Below are positions 8,509 through 17,945 of a stretch of 64,000 nt of DNA, piece after piece; the stretch's first letter is position 1, and the number at the start of each line of letters is the position of its first letter. The position numbers and the translations under genes are program-made. Under the pieces are notes generated by a model that had not been told where the DNA came from, made no database searches, and was given only the letters and a program-made list of their open reading frames with translations. Origin of the DNA: JAYPAN01 sp038123715 (GTDB lineage Bacteria; Pseudomonadota; Alphaproteobacteria; RS24); the NCBI GenBank assembly GCA_038123715.1, contig JAYPAN010000001.1:124001-188000 (forward strand). The letters are read 5' to 3'.

Positions 8509-9201
8509 GTGACCGGGCAGCTTGTTTTTGACCTGCCGGTGCGCCGCGCGGAGGGGCGCGGGGATTTTTTTGTCTCCGGATGCAATGCGCGCGCTGTTGC
8601 CCTGATTGACAAATGGCCGGATTGGGACATGGCCGCGCAATGCCTGGTCGGCCCGCCGCGCTGCGGCAAATCGCATTTATCGGGCGTTTTACTGTCACAA
8701 GCGGGTGGTCATATGGTGAATGGCGAGGAATTGGCGACCCATGCCATAGCGGAAGCGGTTGAAGCCTGGCTGTCGCAGCTTGGCGCAAACAATGGCGCGG
8801 ACGCAATTATGATTGTGGACAGGCTGGAAAACCTGCCGCCACAGGGCGAGGAAACCCTGTTTCATATGATAAATCATGCCCATAATAGCGGCAGTAAATT
8901 GTTGCTTGTCTCGCGCCGGTCACCGGCGCATCTGGACATTGAGTTGCCGGATTTGGCCTCGCGGCTGCGCGCATTGCCCGTCTCGGATATGGGCATGCCT
9001 GATGATGAGCTGGTCAGAGGCTTGCTGGTGAAACTGTTCAATGACCGGCAGGTGGTTGTCGGCGCGCGCGTGATTGAGTATTTGCTGCCCCGCATTGAGC
9101 GCGATTTTAATGCGATTGAAACATTGGTGGCCGATATTGACCAGCGCGCCATGCGCGAGCAGCGCGGCATTACCGTGCCGCTTGTTGCCGAACTTGTTTG
9201 A
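8509..9201 (+). CDS. hdaA: DnaA-related regulatory inactivator of replication initiation
   Basis: A 230-residue DnaA-like AAA+ protein lacking the DNA-binding domain, as in Hda/HdaA, which with the loaded beta clamp stimulates ATP hydrolysis by DnaA. Residues 4-10 (QLVFDLP) match the clamp-binding motif. The P-loop is GPPRCGKS (48-55), with Arg in place of the usual Gly/Ala, and Walker B has a single Asp104 followed by Arg rather than the usual Asp-Asp. The C-terminal helices (RIERDFNAIETLVADID) match the AAA+ lid. It starts with GTG immediately after the perM-like stop. Confidence 0.88.
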   Translation: MTGQLVFDLPVRRAEGRGDFFVSGCNARAVALIDKWPDWDMAAQCLVGPPRCGKSHLSGVLLSQAGGHMVNGEELATHAIAEAVEAWLSQLGANNGADAIMIVDRLENLPPQGEETLFHMINHAHNSGSKLLLVSRRSPAHLDIELPDLASRLRALPVSDMGMPDDELVRGLLVKLFNDRQVVVGARVIEYLLPRIERDFNAIETLVADIDQRAMREQRGITVPLVAELV

Positions 9202-9238
9202 CTGTGTAATATGGCTGGCAATTCGGTAAAATATGTGA

Positions 9239-11443
9239 ATGAGCGAGAGCTTTATGCCCAAAGCCAATAAATCGTTGAAAGTTAAAAAGACCAAGCGCGA
9301 CAAGCTGCCTGAAACGCATCTTGGCTTTGAACGGCAAAAACGTTTTATCAATCGTGAATTATCTTGGCTGGCCTTTAACCGGCGGGTTTTGGAAGAGGCT
9401 TCCAATCCCGGACATCCGGTGCTGGAACGGCTGCGGTTTTTGTCGATATCGGCCAGTAATTTGGACGAGTTTTTCATGGTGCGCGTGGCCGGGCTGGCCG
9501 GACAGACAAAGGCAGGCATTGAAGTGCCAAGCCAAGACGGGCTGACACCGGCGCAGCAATTGGTCGGCGTCACCAATGAGGCCAATGCGCTGATGGCGGC
9601 GCAGCAGGCGGCATGGCGCGATTTGCTGGGTGAAATGCGCGAGGCTGGCATTTTCGTGCTTGAAGAGGAAGAACTGCAAAACGCGCAGAAAGCATGGCTG
9701 GAAGATTATTTCCTCGACCAAGTGCTGCCAGTGCTGACGCCTTTAGCGATTGACCCAGCGCACCCTTTTCCATTTATCCCCAATCTCGGCTTTGCCCTTG
9801 CGCTGCAATTGGCGCGCATATCCGACGATAATCACATGAATGCGCTGCTGCTTATTCCGCAACAGCTTGACCGGTTTATCCGCCTGCCGGAAAAAGCCGG
9901 TCGGCCAATGGAGTTTGTGCGGTTGGAAACATTGATTTCCATGTTCATTGAACGCACTTTCCCCGGCTATCACGTTTTGGGGCAGGGCGTGTTCCGGATT
10001 ATCCGTGACAGCGATATTGAGGTTGAGGAAGAAGCCGAAGACCTTGTGCAATTATTTGAAAGCGCGCTCAAACGGCGGCGGCGCGGCTCGGTTATCCGGC
10101 TGAAAATTGACAGCGCCATGCCCGAAAATCTGCAAAGATTGGTGACGCGCGAGTTGGAAGTGCATCCCAAATCTGTGGTGGTGGTTGACGGGCTGGTCGG
10201 GCTTGCCCAGACCGAGCAGATTGTTGCCAATGGTGGCTCGCAACATAAGTTTGAGCCATTTAATGCGCGCTTTCCTGAACGGATTCGCGAGCATGGCGGC
10301 GATTGCTTTTCGGCGATTGGCGCAAAAGATATTTTGGTGCATCACCCTTATGAAAGTTTTGATGTGGTCGTGCAATTCATACGGCAGGCGGCGCTTGACC
10401 CGGATGTTGTGGCGATTAAGCAAACACTTTACCGCACCTCCGAGGACAGCCCGATTGTCAAAGCACTGATTGAAGCGGCTGAGGCTGGCAAATCTGTGAC
10501 CGCGCTGGTGGAATTGAAGGCGCGGTTTGACGAGGCAGCCAATATCCGCCTCGCGCGCGATATGGAGCGCGCCGGTGTGCAGGTTGTGTTCGGCTTTTTG
10601 CAATTGAAAACCCATGCCAAAGTCAGCATTGTGGTGCGCCGCGAAACCGACATGATGCGGACTTATGTGCATTTGGGAACCGGCAATTACCACCCGCAAA
10701 CCGCGCGCGTCTATACCGATTTGTCACTGTTCACTTGCGACCGCGACATTGCGTCGGACGCTGCCCAAGTGTTCAATTTCTTCACCGGCTATGCCGAGCC
10801 GAATAATCTGAAACGCCTTGCTCTGTCGCCGCTGACATTGCGGCCAACACTGATGCAGGCCATTAAGGGCGAAATTGCCCATGCCAAGGCCGGGCGTCCG
10901 GCGGCGATATGGGCGAAAATGAATTCGCTGGTCGATCCTTATGTGATTGATATGCTCTACTCCGCCTCGCAGGCCGGTGTGCAAATTGACTTGGTGGTGC
11001 GCGGCATATGCTGTTTGCGCGCCGGTGTGCCGCGACTGTCGGAAAACATTCGGGTCAAAAGCATTGTCGGGCGATTTCTTGAACATTCCCGCATTGTCTG
11101 TTTTGGCGATGGTCACGGCCTGCCTTCGGCCAAGGCGCGGGTCTATCTGTCATCGGCGGACTGGATGCCGCGCAATCTTGACCGCCGCGTTGAAGTGCTG
11201 ACACCGATATTGAATGAAACTGTTCATGCACAGATTGTTGAGCAAATTATGAGCATAAATCTGGCCGATAACCAGCAAAGCTGGCACATGGCGCCGGACG
11301 GCACTTACCGGCGCGATTTGGCGGCGGAACATGAGGGGCGCGTCAACGCGCATGAGTATTTTATGACCAATCCAAGCCTTTCGGGTCGCGGCAAGGCATT
11401 GTCCAAGCCCAAGAAAAAGGCCGGTAAGTCGAAAGCCGAGTAA
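9239..11443 (+). CDS. ppk: Polyphosphate kinase 1
   Basis: A 734-residue PPK1 that polymerises the ATP gamma-phosphate into polyphosphate through a phosphohistidine. N-terminal segment FINRELSWLAFNRRVLEEA, head-domain DPAHPFPFIPNLGFALAL, and two PLD-like catalytic domains with KTHAKVSIVVRR (His459, the likely phosphorylated residue) and HLGTGNYHP (His485) are all present. The C-terminus is Lys-rich. It lies 37 bases after hdaA and 94 bases before ppx, so synthesis and breakdown of polyphosphate are linked. Confidence 0.97.
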   Translation: MSESFMPKANKSLKVKKTKRDKLPETHLGFERQKRFINRELSWLAFNRRVLEEASNPGHPVLERLRFLSISASNLDEFFMVRVAGLAGQTKAGIEVPSQDGLTPAQQLVGVTNEANALMAAQQAAWRDLLGEMREAGIFVLEEEELQNAQKAWLEDYFLDQVLPVLTPLAIDPAHPFPFIPNLGFALALQLARISDDNHMNALLLIPQQLDRFIRLPEKAGRPMEFVRLETLISMFIERTFPGYHVLGQGVFRIIRDSDIEVEEEAEDLVQLFESALKRRRRGSVIRLKIDSAMPENLQRLVTRELEVHPKSVVVVDGLVGLAQTEQIVANGGSQHKFEPFNARFPERIREHGGDCFSAIGAKDILVHHPYESFDVVVQFIRQAALDPDVVAIKQTLYRTSEDSPIVKALIEAAEAGKSVTALVELKARFDEAANIRLARDMERAGVQVVFGFLQLKTHAKVSIVVRRETDMMRTYVHLGTGNYHPQTARVYTDLSLFTCDRDIASDAAQVFNFFTGYAEPNNLKRLALSPLTLRPTLMQAIKGEIAHAKAGRPAAIWAKMNSLVDPYVIDMLYSASQAGVQIDLVVRGICCLRAGVPRLSENIRVKSIVGRFLEHSRIVCFGDGHGLPSAKARVYLSSADWMPRNLDRRVEVLTPILNETVHAQIVEQIMSINLADNQQSWHMAPDGTYRRDLAAEHEGRVNAHEYFMTNPSLSGRGKALSKPKKKAGKSKAE

Positions 11444-11537
11444 ACCGGGCAGGGTTGAGCAATGATTGATACGGCGATGAAACAGCCAGCCCCTTTTGCG
11501 CCCCGCCCGCATTCCAAAATGCAACAGGATTTCATGC

Positions 11538-13142
11538 GTGACCCCTTATAAAACCGAGAAATTTGCCGATGCCTTGCACCGGCTTGGCACTTTGCCGCCC
11601 GATGCGCCGCTTGGTGTTTTGGATATTGGCTCCAATTCGGTGCGTCTTGTCGGCTATTCCGGCTCGGCACGCACGCCCTTGCCGATTTACAATGAGCGCG
11701 CTTTTTGCCGGCTTGGCGAGGCGGTGTCGGCAAGCGGGCGCATTGAGGGCGAACCTTATGAGCTGGCAATTCAGACTTTTCGCCGGTTTCGGGCGATTGC
11801 CGAAAGGCTGGGCATAGGCAATCTGGCGGCCTTTGCCACGGCGGCTGTGCGCGATGCGGAAAACAGCGCTGAATTTGTCGCTGAGGCGGAAGCCATTCTC
11901 GGCCATGAAATCCGCGTGCTGAGTGGCGAGGAAGAGGCGCGTTTTTCAGCCGATGGGGTGATGCTTGCCATGCCCGGCGCGCAAGGCATTGTTGCCGATT
12001 TGGGCGGCGGCAGTCTGGAACTGGCGCAGGTGAAAAACAATCGCGTGTTGAAATGGGCAACGCTGCCTTTGGGCGTTTTGGCGCTGCGCCAGTATTCGGG
12101 CAATGACCGGCAGGTTATGGCCGATATTGTTAGCCGCGCGCTGGCCGGACTGGACTGGCTGGACGAGGGGCGCGGCCTGCCGCTTTATGTGGTGGGCGGC
12201 ACATGGCGTAATCTGGCAAGTGTGCATATAGACGCCACCCAATATCCGTTGGATGTGCTGCATCACTATGCGGTGGCGACAGATGATATGCACCGCTTTG
12301 CCGATGATATTGCCGATTTGAGCGATGATGAGGCTTTGCTGGTCGAGGCGTCGTCCAATAATCGCCGCGCCGCCTTGCCGATTGCCGCGCTGGTTCTCAA
12401 TCATTTGGCCGCCGCGACAGATCCCGGGCAGATTATTGTATCGGCCAATGCGGTGCGCGAAGGTGTGCTGTATTCGATACTTGAGAAAAAGTTTCGCCGT
12501 CTTGACCCGTTGCTGCTGGCTTGCGAGGAAATGGCCGAACGGCTATGCAAATCGGCGCTTTATGGGCATGAATTGGCCGCATGGACATCGAAATTGTTCC
12601 GCCGCAGCACGGCGGATGGGCTTTCGGGCAAATCGCTGGAACGGTTGCGGCAGGCCGGTTGTCTGATTTCCGACCTGGCCTGGGCCAGCCATCCGAGCTT
12701 TCGCGCGCAAGCGGTCAGCCAAGCTGTGTTGACCGCGCCTTTTTCCGGCATTGACCATTATGGCCGTGTGTTTCTGGCGCGCGCACTGGCGCATCGGCAT
12801 GAAGTAAATGAAGAATGGGATGATTTCGGCCCGCTTGCTCTGTCGGAAAATGATGACCGGCTGGCGCGCGCTTTGGGGCTGAGCTTCCGGCTTGCCCATT
12901 CCCTGTCGGCCTCGCTGCCGGGTCTGCTGCCGCATACGCGCCTGCGCGCCGGAAAAAAGAAATTGCGCCTGCGTATTGACCCGTCACAAGAGGCGCTGAT
13001 GGGGCCTATTATCCAAAAACGAATGACTGTGCTGGCCAATGAGTTGGGGCTGGAGCCGATAATCAAAATTGAAAAAGTGCGCGAGCGAACCGGCACATTG
13101 GCGGTATCCGAAGCGGAAAATAATCTTAATTTCGATCAATAA
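11538..13142 (+). CDS. ppx: Exopolyphosphatase / pppGpp phosphohydrolase (Ppx/GppA)
   Basis: A 534-residue Ppx/GppA protein of the ASKHA fold. The first phosphate-binding loop LDIGSNSVRLVGYSG is near residue 30, ATAAVRDAENS follows near 110, and the second loop ADLGGGSLEL is near 155. The remaining ~330 residues match the HD-like helical C-terminal part of long Ppx proteins. GTG at 11538 is favoured because AGGA lies 8-9 bases upstream; the frame is open back to a TTG at 11496. The last 17 bases overlap the 3' end of rnd on the other strand. Confidence 0.94.
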   Translation: MTPYKTEKFADALHRLGTLPPDAPLGVLDIGSNSVRLVGYSGSARTPLPIYNERAFCRLGEAVSASGRIEGEPYELAIQTFRRFRAIAERLGIGNLAAFATAAVRDAENSAEFVAEAEAILGHEIRVLSGEEEARFSADGVMLAMPGAQGIVADLGGGSLELAQVKNNRVLKWATLPLGVLALRQYSGNDRQVMADIVSRALAGLDWLDEGRGLPLYVVGGTWRNLASVHIDATQYPLDVLHHYAVATDDMHRFADDIADLSDDEALLVEASSNNRRAALPIAALVLNHLAAATDPGQIIVSANAVREGVLYSILEKKFRRLDPLLLACEEMAERLCKSALYGHELAAWTSKLFRRSTADGLSGKSLERLRQAGCLISDLAWASHPSFRAQAVSQAVLTAPFSGIDHYGRVFLARALAHRHEVNEEWDDFGPLALSENDDRLARALGLSFRLAHSLSASLPGLLPHTRLRAGKKKLRLRIDPSQEALMGPIIQKRMTVLANELGLEPIIKIEKVRERTGTLAVSEAENNLNFDQ

Positions 13143-14277
13143 GCACGACAGCATCGCCATCCGTGGCGAGCGCCAGCCGTCCGGCCTTCAAATCCAGCGC
13201 ATAGCGCCCGAAAATTTCCAGCCGCCAGCCATGCAAAGCGGCGACATCAGGCGCTTCATCACTGGCAATACGCTCCAAATCAGCGACATTGGCAATCAGC
13301 TTTGGGGCGACGCCGGTTTCCTCGCTGCGCTGCTTGAGCAGCACTTTCAACAAATCCACCAATGGGCCAATGCCGGGGCGGTTGACAATCGGCTTGGGCA
13401 TATCGGGCAGGGCGTCGGCTTCCATATTGCGGCCGCGCTCAACCGCCTGCAAAAGCGGCTCGGCATAGCGCGATTTCTCAAACCCTTTCGGCACGGCACG
13501 CAAACGCGCCAGCGCTTTCCTGTCTTTGGGGGCTTGCAGGGCAAGTTCGCGCAATGCGTCATCTTTCAGCACCCGGCTGCGCGGCACATTTCGGCTTTGC
13601 GCCTCAATTTCGCGCCATTTGGCAACTTCCACCAATATGCCGAGAACATGCGGACGCCTGTCCTGCATACGCAGTCTTTTCCATGCATTGTCGGGCGATT
13701 GAACATAGAGTTCCGGGTCTTCAAGCAATTGCTGTTCCTCGGTCAGCCAGCCGCGCCGTTTGTTTTCTTCCAGTTCATTTTCGAGAAACTCAAATGCGCC
13801 GCGCAAATGCGTCACATCAGCCAGCGCATAGGTCAATTGTGCTTCGCTCAATGGGCGGTGGCTCCAATCGGTAAAGCGGTTGCCCTTGTCAATTTTGCCA
13901 CCAACCGTGCGCCGCACCAATGTTTCATAGCCAACCGCATCACCAAAGCCGCACACCATAGCGGCAATTTGCGTGTCAAAAAGCGGCTGGGGAATAATGC
14001 CGGCATTTTTGTGAAATATCTCAATATCCTGCCGACAGCCATGCATGACTTTCAGCACATCCGGATTTTGCAGCAAGTCGTAAAATGGCGTCAAATCCAA
14101 CCCGTCGGCCAGCGGGTCAATCATTGCTTCCAAATCCGGCGAGGCGGTTTGAATCAGGCACAATATCGGCCAGAACGTGCTTTCGCGCAAAAACTCCGTA
14201 TCGACGGTGATATAGCGGCTTTGAGCAAGTTTGGAGCAGGTTTCGGCCAGTTTTTCCGTTGTCGTTATCAGTTCCAT
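13126..14277 (-). CDS. rnd: Ribonuclease D
   Basis: A 383-residue 3'-5' exoribonuclease of the DEDDy class, involved in tRNA 3' trimming. Exo I is DTEFLRE (first Asp/Glu pair near residue 25), Exo II is HGCRQDIEIF and Exo III is YALADVTHL with the catalytic Tyr and Asp; an HRDC-type helical region follows. ATG at 14277 is chosen because AAGGA lies 5 bases upstream. It is convergent and overlapping with ppx and divergent from aspS. Confidence 0.95.
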   Translation of the reverse strand: MELITTTEKLAETCSKLAQSRYITVDTEFLRESTFWPILCLIQTASPDLEAMIDPLADGLDLTPFYDLLQNPDVLKVMHGCRQDIEIFHKNAGIIPQPLFDTQIAAMVCGFGDAVGYETLVRRTVGGKIDKGNRFTDWSHRPLSEAQLTYALADVTHLRGAFEFLENELEENKRRGWLTEEQQLLEDPELYVQSPDNAWKRLRMQDRRPHVLGILVEVAKWREIEAQSRNVPRSRVLKDDALRELALQAPKDRKALARLRAVPKGFEKSRYAEPLLQAVERGRNMEADALPDMPKPIVNRPGIGPLVDLLKVLLKQRSEETGVAPKLIANVADLERIASDEAPDVAALHGWRLEIFGRYALDLKAGRLALATDGDAVVLIDRN

Positions 14278-14353
14278 AAGTTTCCTTATAGTGAATATGG
14301 GGCGTTTTGTCGCCTGCAAGATTGTCGCTGTTCTTCTTTTGACTGATGGATGC

Positions 14354-14384
14354 TTGACAAAGCGGGTAAAGCATTGTGTTTAGG
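14354..14384 (+). promoter_or_regulatory. Probable aspS promoter
   Basis: A consensus -35 TTGACA lies at 14354-14359, 53 bases before aspS. The -10 is less clear; TGTTTA (14377-14382) is at 17-base spacing. Confidence 0.4.
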
Positions 14385-14411
14385 CGCTAATGTGCCAAGA
14401 GGATAAATGCC

Positions 14412-16196
14412 ATGCATGAATATCGAAGCCACACTTGCGGCGCTTTGCGCGGCAGCGATATTGACCAAACTGTCCGCCTGTCGGGCTGGGTTCACCGGAA
14501 ACGCGACCATGGGGGGCTTTTGTTCATTGACCTGCGCGACCATTACGGGCTGACGCAGCTTGTCATTGAGCCGGAAAACCCCGATTTCGCGTTGGCCGAA
14601 CGGGTGCGCGCCGAAAGCGTCATCCGCGTTGAAGGGCGCGTTGTGGCGCGCGATGATGAGGCCAAAAACGCCAATCTGCCAACCGGTGACATTGAAGTCT
14701 ATTTATCGAAAATTGAGATTTTGTCGGAAGCCGCCGATTTGCCGCTGCCGGTATTTGGTGAACCTGATTATCCGGAGGAATTGCGCTTGCGCCACCGTTT
14801 CCTCGATTTGCGCCGCGATACGCTGCACGCCAATATCGTGCTGCGCTCGGAAATTATTTCATGGATTCGCGCCCGCATGAACGAGCAGGGCTTCCGCGAA
14901 TATCAAACGCCGATTTTGACCGCGTCCAGCCCGGAAGGCGCGCGCGATTTTCTGGTGCCGTCGCGGCTGCATCCGGGCAAGTTTTACGCGCTGCCGCAAG
15001 CGCCGCAGCAATTCAAGCAATTGCTGATGGTGGCCGGTTTTGACCGCTATTTCCAAATCGCGCCCTGCTTTCGTGATGAAGATGCCCGCGCCGACCGGTC
15101 GCCGGGTGAGTTTTACCAGCTTGATTTGGAAATGAGCTTTGTCACGCAAGAAGATGTGTTTCAGGCGGTTGAACCCATGCTGCGCGATTTATTCACGCAT
15201 TTTGGCGGCGCGCGTCGGGTGACAGACAGTTTCCCGCGTATTCCCTATGCTGAGGCAATGCAAAAATATGGCAGCGACAAGCCGGATTTGCGTATCCCGA
15301 TTGAAATGCAGGATGTGACAGATGCGTTTGCCGGTTCCGGTTTCAAGATTTTTGCCGATATGATAGCCCGCGACGAAAACAATAAAGTCTGGGCGATTCC
15401 TGCCAAAACCGGCGGCAGTCGGGCGTTTTGCGACCGTATGAATAGCTGGGCGCAAGGCGAAGGCCAGCCGGGGCTGGGCTATATTTTCTTCCGCGATGGC
15501 GAGGGCGCTGGCCCGTTGGCGAAAAATATCGGGCCGGAGCGCACCAAAGACATTCAGACCCGTTTGGGGCTGGAAGATGGTGATGCGGTGTTCTTCTGCG
15601 CCGGATTGCCCAAGAGTTTTGCCGATTTTGCCGCGCGCGCGCGCAATCGCGTCGGCGAGGAGTTGGAGCTGATTGATCGCGACCAATTTGCCTTTTGCTG
15701 GATTGTTGATTTTCCCATGTATGAGTTTGACGATGCCGAGGGCAAAATCGACTTTTCGCACAATCCTTTCACCATGCCGCAAGGCGGGATGGAGGCGCTG
15801 GAGAACAAAGACCCGTTGGATATTCTTGGTTTTCAATATGACATTGTGTGCAATGGTATTGAGCTTTCCTCCGGCGCGATACGGAACCATAAGCCGGAAA
15901 TCATGCTGAAATCTTTTGCTATTGCCGGTTATGAAGCTGATGAGGTGGAAGCCGAATTTGGCGGCATGTTGGAAGCTTTTCGCTATGGCGCACCGCCGCA
16001 TGGCGGCATCGCACCGGGGATTGACCGTATTGTGATGTTGCTGGCCGGGGTGGAAAATCTGCGCGAAGTGGTGGCTTTTCCGATGAACCAGCAAGCCGAG
16101 GATTTGCTGATGCACGCACCGGCTGAGGTGAGCAATGCACAGCTGCGCGAATTGCATATCCGGCTCAATCTGCCGGCTGACAGCAAGGGTGAATAA
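14412..16196 (+). CDS. aspS: Aspartyl-tRNA synthetase (probably non-discriminating Asp/Asn type)
   Basis: A 594-residue class IIb synthetase. N-terminal OB anticodon domain begins with SGWVHRKRDHGGLLFIDLRD; class II motif 2 appears as FRDEDARADRSPGEFYQLD, the bacterial GAD insertion follows at about 285-420, and motif 3 is near the end (GGIAPGIDRIVMLLAG). AGAGGA precedes ATG 14412. Most alphaproteobacteria lack asparaginyl-tRNA synthetase and use this enzyme with GatCAB; that is family knowledge, not shown here. NDUFA12, mlaD and DUF2155 genes follow on the same strand. Confidence 0.97.
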   Translation: MHEYRSHTCGALRGSDIDQTVRLSGWVHRKRDHGGLLFIDLRDHYGLTQLVIEPENPDFALAERVRAESVIRVEGRVVARDDEAKNANLPTGDIEVYLSKIEILSEAADLPLPVFGEPDYPEELRLRHRFLDLRRDTLHANIVLRSEIISWIRARMNEQGFREYQTPILTASSPEGARDFLVPSRLHPGKFYALPQAPQQFKQLLMVAGFDRYFQIAPCFRDEDARADRSPGEFYQLDLEMSFVTQEDVFQAVEPMLRDLFTHFGGARRVTDSFPRIPYAEAMQKYGSDKPDLRIPIEMQDVTDAFAGSGFKIFADMIARDENNKVWAIPAKTGGSRAFCDRMNSWAQGEGQPGLGYIFFRDGEGAGPLAKNIGPERTKDIQTRLGLEDGDAVFFCAGLPKSFADFAARARNRVGEELELIDRDQFAFCWIVDFPMYEFDDAEGKIDFSHNPFTMPQGGMEALENKDPLDILGFQYDIVCNGIELSSGAIRNHKPEIMLKSFAIAGYEADEVEAEFGGMLEAFRYGAPPHGGIAPGIDRIVMLLAGVENLREVVAFPMNQQAEDLLMHAPAEVSNAQLRELHIRLNLPADSKGE

Positions 16197-16298
16197 GCGG
16201 GTAAAGGGCAAAGGCGGGGCTGTTATTTTTGCCAAAGGTTCACTATACTCACTGACAATTTGCAGCCGCGTGCGGTTAGCTTGAGACAGGGACGAAAC

Positions 16299-16685
16299 AT
16301 GCATTTTTTGAAAATGATATTCACCTGGTGGCACGGCCAGACAATAGGAACATGGCTGACGACATGGCGGCGTGGCAGGCTGGTTGGTGTCGATGAACAG
16401 GGCAATCGCTATTATGAGGACAAGGCCGGGGCGTCGGTCAATGGCAAGACACGGCGTTGGGTGATTTACAATGGCGATATTGAAGCCACGCGGGTTGCGC
16501 CGGAATGGCATGGCTGGCTGCATTATACGGTCAATGAAACGCCCGATCAGGCCGCTTATGTGCGCCGCGACTGGCATCAGCCGCACCGGCGCAATATGAC
16601 CGGCACCAAACAGGCGCATAAACCGGCAGGGCCTGCCGATTCAACAAGTTACCCAAAGGGCTACTCATCTTGGACACCCGAATAA
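16299..16685 (+). CDS. NADH:ubiquinone oxidoreductase subunit NDUFA12 family protein
   Basis: A 128-residue homologue of mitochondrial complex I subunit NDUFA12 (B17.2), an accessory component found in Alphaproteobacteria. It shows the typical GTWLTTWRRGRLVGVDEQGN, YYEDK and RRWVIYNG segments, then APEWHGWLHY and a C-terminal YSSWTPE. AGGGA precedes ATG 16299. It sits between aspS and mlaD, well away from any nuo genes in this window, which is its usual alphaproteobacterial context. Confidence 0.94.
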   Translation: MHFLKMIFTWWHGQTIGTWLTTWRRGRLVGVDEQGNRYYEDKAGASVNGKTRRWVIYNGDIEATRVAPEWHGWLHYTVNETPDQAAYVRRDWHQPHRRNMTGTKQAHKPAGPADSTSYPKGYSSWTPE

Positions 16686-16742
16686 AACAGACACCCGAAC
16701 AGAAGAAATGAAGGCGGCCGCCCGAAAGGCACCGGAAGCGCG

Positions 16743-17207
16743 ATGAAAGACAATCTTGTAGAAACCATTATCGGCGCATTGGTCGTCGCCATTGCCGCGG
16801 CTTTTGTGCTTTACGGCTATTCGGTGACCGATAGCGGCTCGGGTGGCGATGCGTATGAGGTTACAGCGCAATTTGACCGGGTGGATGGGCTGACAATCGG
16901 CAGCGATGTCCGCATGTCGGGCATTAAAGTCGGCACGATTACCGGGTTGAGCCTCAACACCCAAAACTATTATGCCGATGTCACTATGGCGATTGGCAAT
17001 GAAATTGAACTGCCCGATGACAGCAGCGCCAAAATTACCAGCGAGGGTTTGCTTGGTGGCAATTATGTGTCCCTGTCACCGGGCGGCAGCGAGGATATGC
17101 TGGCCGAAGGCGATGAGATTCTCTACACGCAAGGCTCGGTTGATTTGATTGCGCTGGTCAGCCAGGCATTGTTCAGCGCCGGTGATGGTGAAGGTGATAA
17201 AGACTGA
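16743..17207 (+). CDS. mlaD: MlaD-type MCE-domain lipid transport protein
   Basis: A 154-residue substrate-binding component of the Mla phospholipid transport system. One N-terminal membrane anchor (about 7-25) is followed by a single MCE domain (about 38-115), with YEVTAQFDRVDGLTIGSDVRMSGIKVG as the hallmark and a hydrophobic C-terminal helix (VDLIALVSQALF). It anchors in the inner membrane with the MCE domain in the periplasm. No mlaE or mlaF is adjacent; in many alphaproteobacteria the ABC parts are elsewhere. Its 3' end overlaps the DUF2155 start. Confidence 0.93.
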   Translation: MKDNLVETIIGALVVAIAAAFVLYGYSVTDSGSGGDAYEVTAQFDRVDGLTIGSDVRMSGIKVGTITGLSLNTQNYYADVTMAIGNEIELPDDSSAKITSEGLLGGNYVSLSPGGSEDMLAEGDEILYTQGSVDLIALVSQALFSAGDGEGDKD

Positions 17208-17937
17208 CACGCGGCTGTCGCGGATTGCGCTGACGGGGGTTCTGCTTCTCGCGGGAACCGCGCTTGTGCTTGCACAAAGCCCGTCGCCAGATTTGTCCAA
17301 TACACCCATGCAGGCCGCCGAGCCGCCGCTTCTGGTGCCACCGCCGCCGCCTGTGCTTGACCCCAATTTCGACACTTATGCCAATCCGCAAAACGCCTTT
17401 GCGCCGGATGACATGGATGATGATGATTTTGGCGAAGATGGCGCGCCGCTATCCATTATTGAAGTGCCATTGCTGGAAGTTTTGCCGCCGGAATCCGAAT
17501 TGCCCGCCTTACGCACCATGCGTATCGGGCATTTCTCGTTATTGCAGAAAGTGACAGCGAAAGTGCAAAAGCTGGAATTACGCATGGATGAGCCGATGCA
17601 AATTGGTGATTTGAATTTCACCATGCGCGATTGCATTTCCGCCCCACCTGAGGAGCCGCCGGAGACCAAGGTTTTCCTGCAAGTTGATGAGTTCATAAAA
17701 GGGCGCGAGGAGACTTTGTTTCGCGGCTGGATGTTTGCCTCCAGCCCCGGCATTCATGCGCTGGAACATCCGGTCTATGATATTTGGCCCTTGGCCTGCC
17801 GCACCGAAGACGGCTTTGCCTTTACCGGCGAAATAGAAACGCCCGACGGTGCGGGAACACAGGATGGCTCGTCATTGCAGCGCAATCCGGCCAATGTGTT
17901 TTCAGCCGGCCAAGGCAATAGCAGCGCGGCGGACTAG
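17185..17937 (+). CDS. DUF2155 domain exported protein
   Basis: A 250-residue protein with an N-terminal signal/anchor (about 10-30), a proline-rich low-complexity linker (PPPPPVLDP), an acidic Asp/Glu patch and, from about residue 130, the DUF2155 domain: VQKLELRMDEP, FTMRDCISAPPEEPPETK, RGWMFASSPGIHALEHPVYDIW. Function is unknown; conserved cysteines and the periplasmic location suggest an envelope role. The start is uncertain (ATG 17185, GTG 17188 or GTG 17194), all overlapping the mlaD end. It converges on accC with an 8-base gap. Confidence 0.85.
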   Translation: MVKVIKTDTRLSRIALTGVLLLAGTALVLAQSPSPDLSNTPMQAAEPPLLVPPPPPVLDPNFDTYANPQNAFAPDDMDDDDFGEDGAPLSIIEVPLLEVLPPESELPALRTMRIGHFSLLQKVTAKVQKLELRMDEPMQIGDLNFTMRDCISAPPEEPPETKVFLQVDEFIKGREETLFRGWMFASSPGIHALEHPVYDIWPLACRTEDGFAFTGEIETPDGAGTQDGSSLQRNPANVFSAGQGNSSAAD

Positions 17938-17945
17938 GCCGCGCT

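Noticed and set aside
13069..14346. A 425-residue plus-strand open frame opposite rnd
   Set aside because: RNase D on the other strand has all catalytic motifs and a proper ribosome site; this is its antisense shadow.
15189..16619. A 476-residue minus-strand frame opposite aspS
   Set aside because: Antisense to aspS and NDUFA12, with no ribosome site or family similarity.
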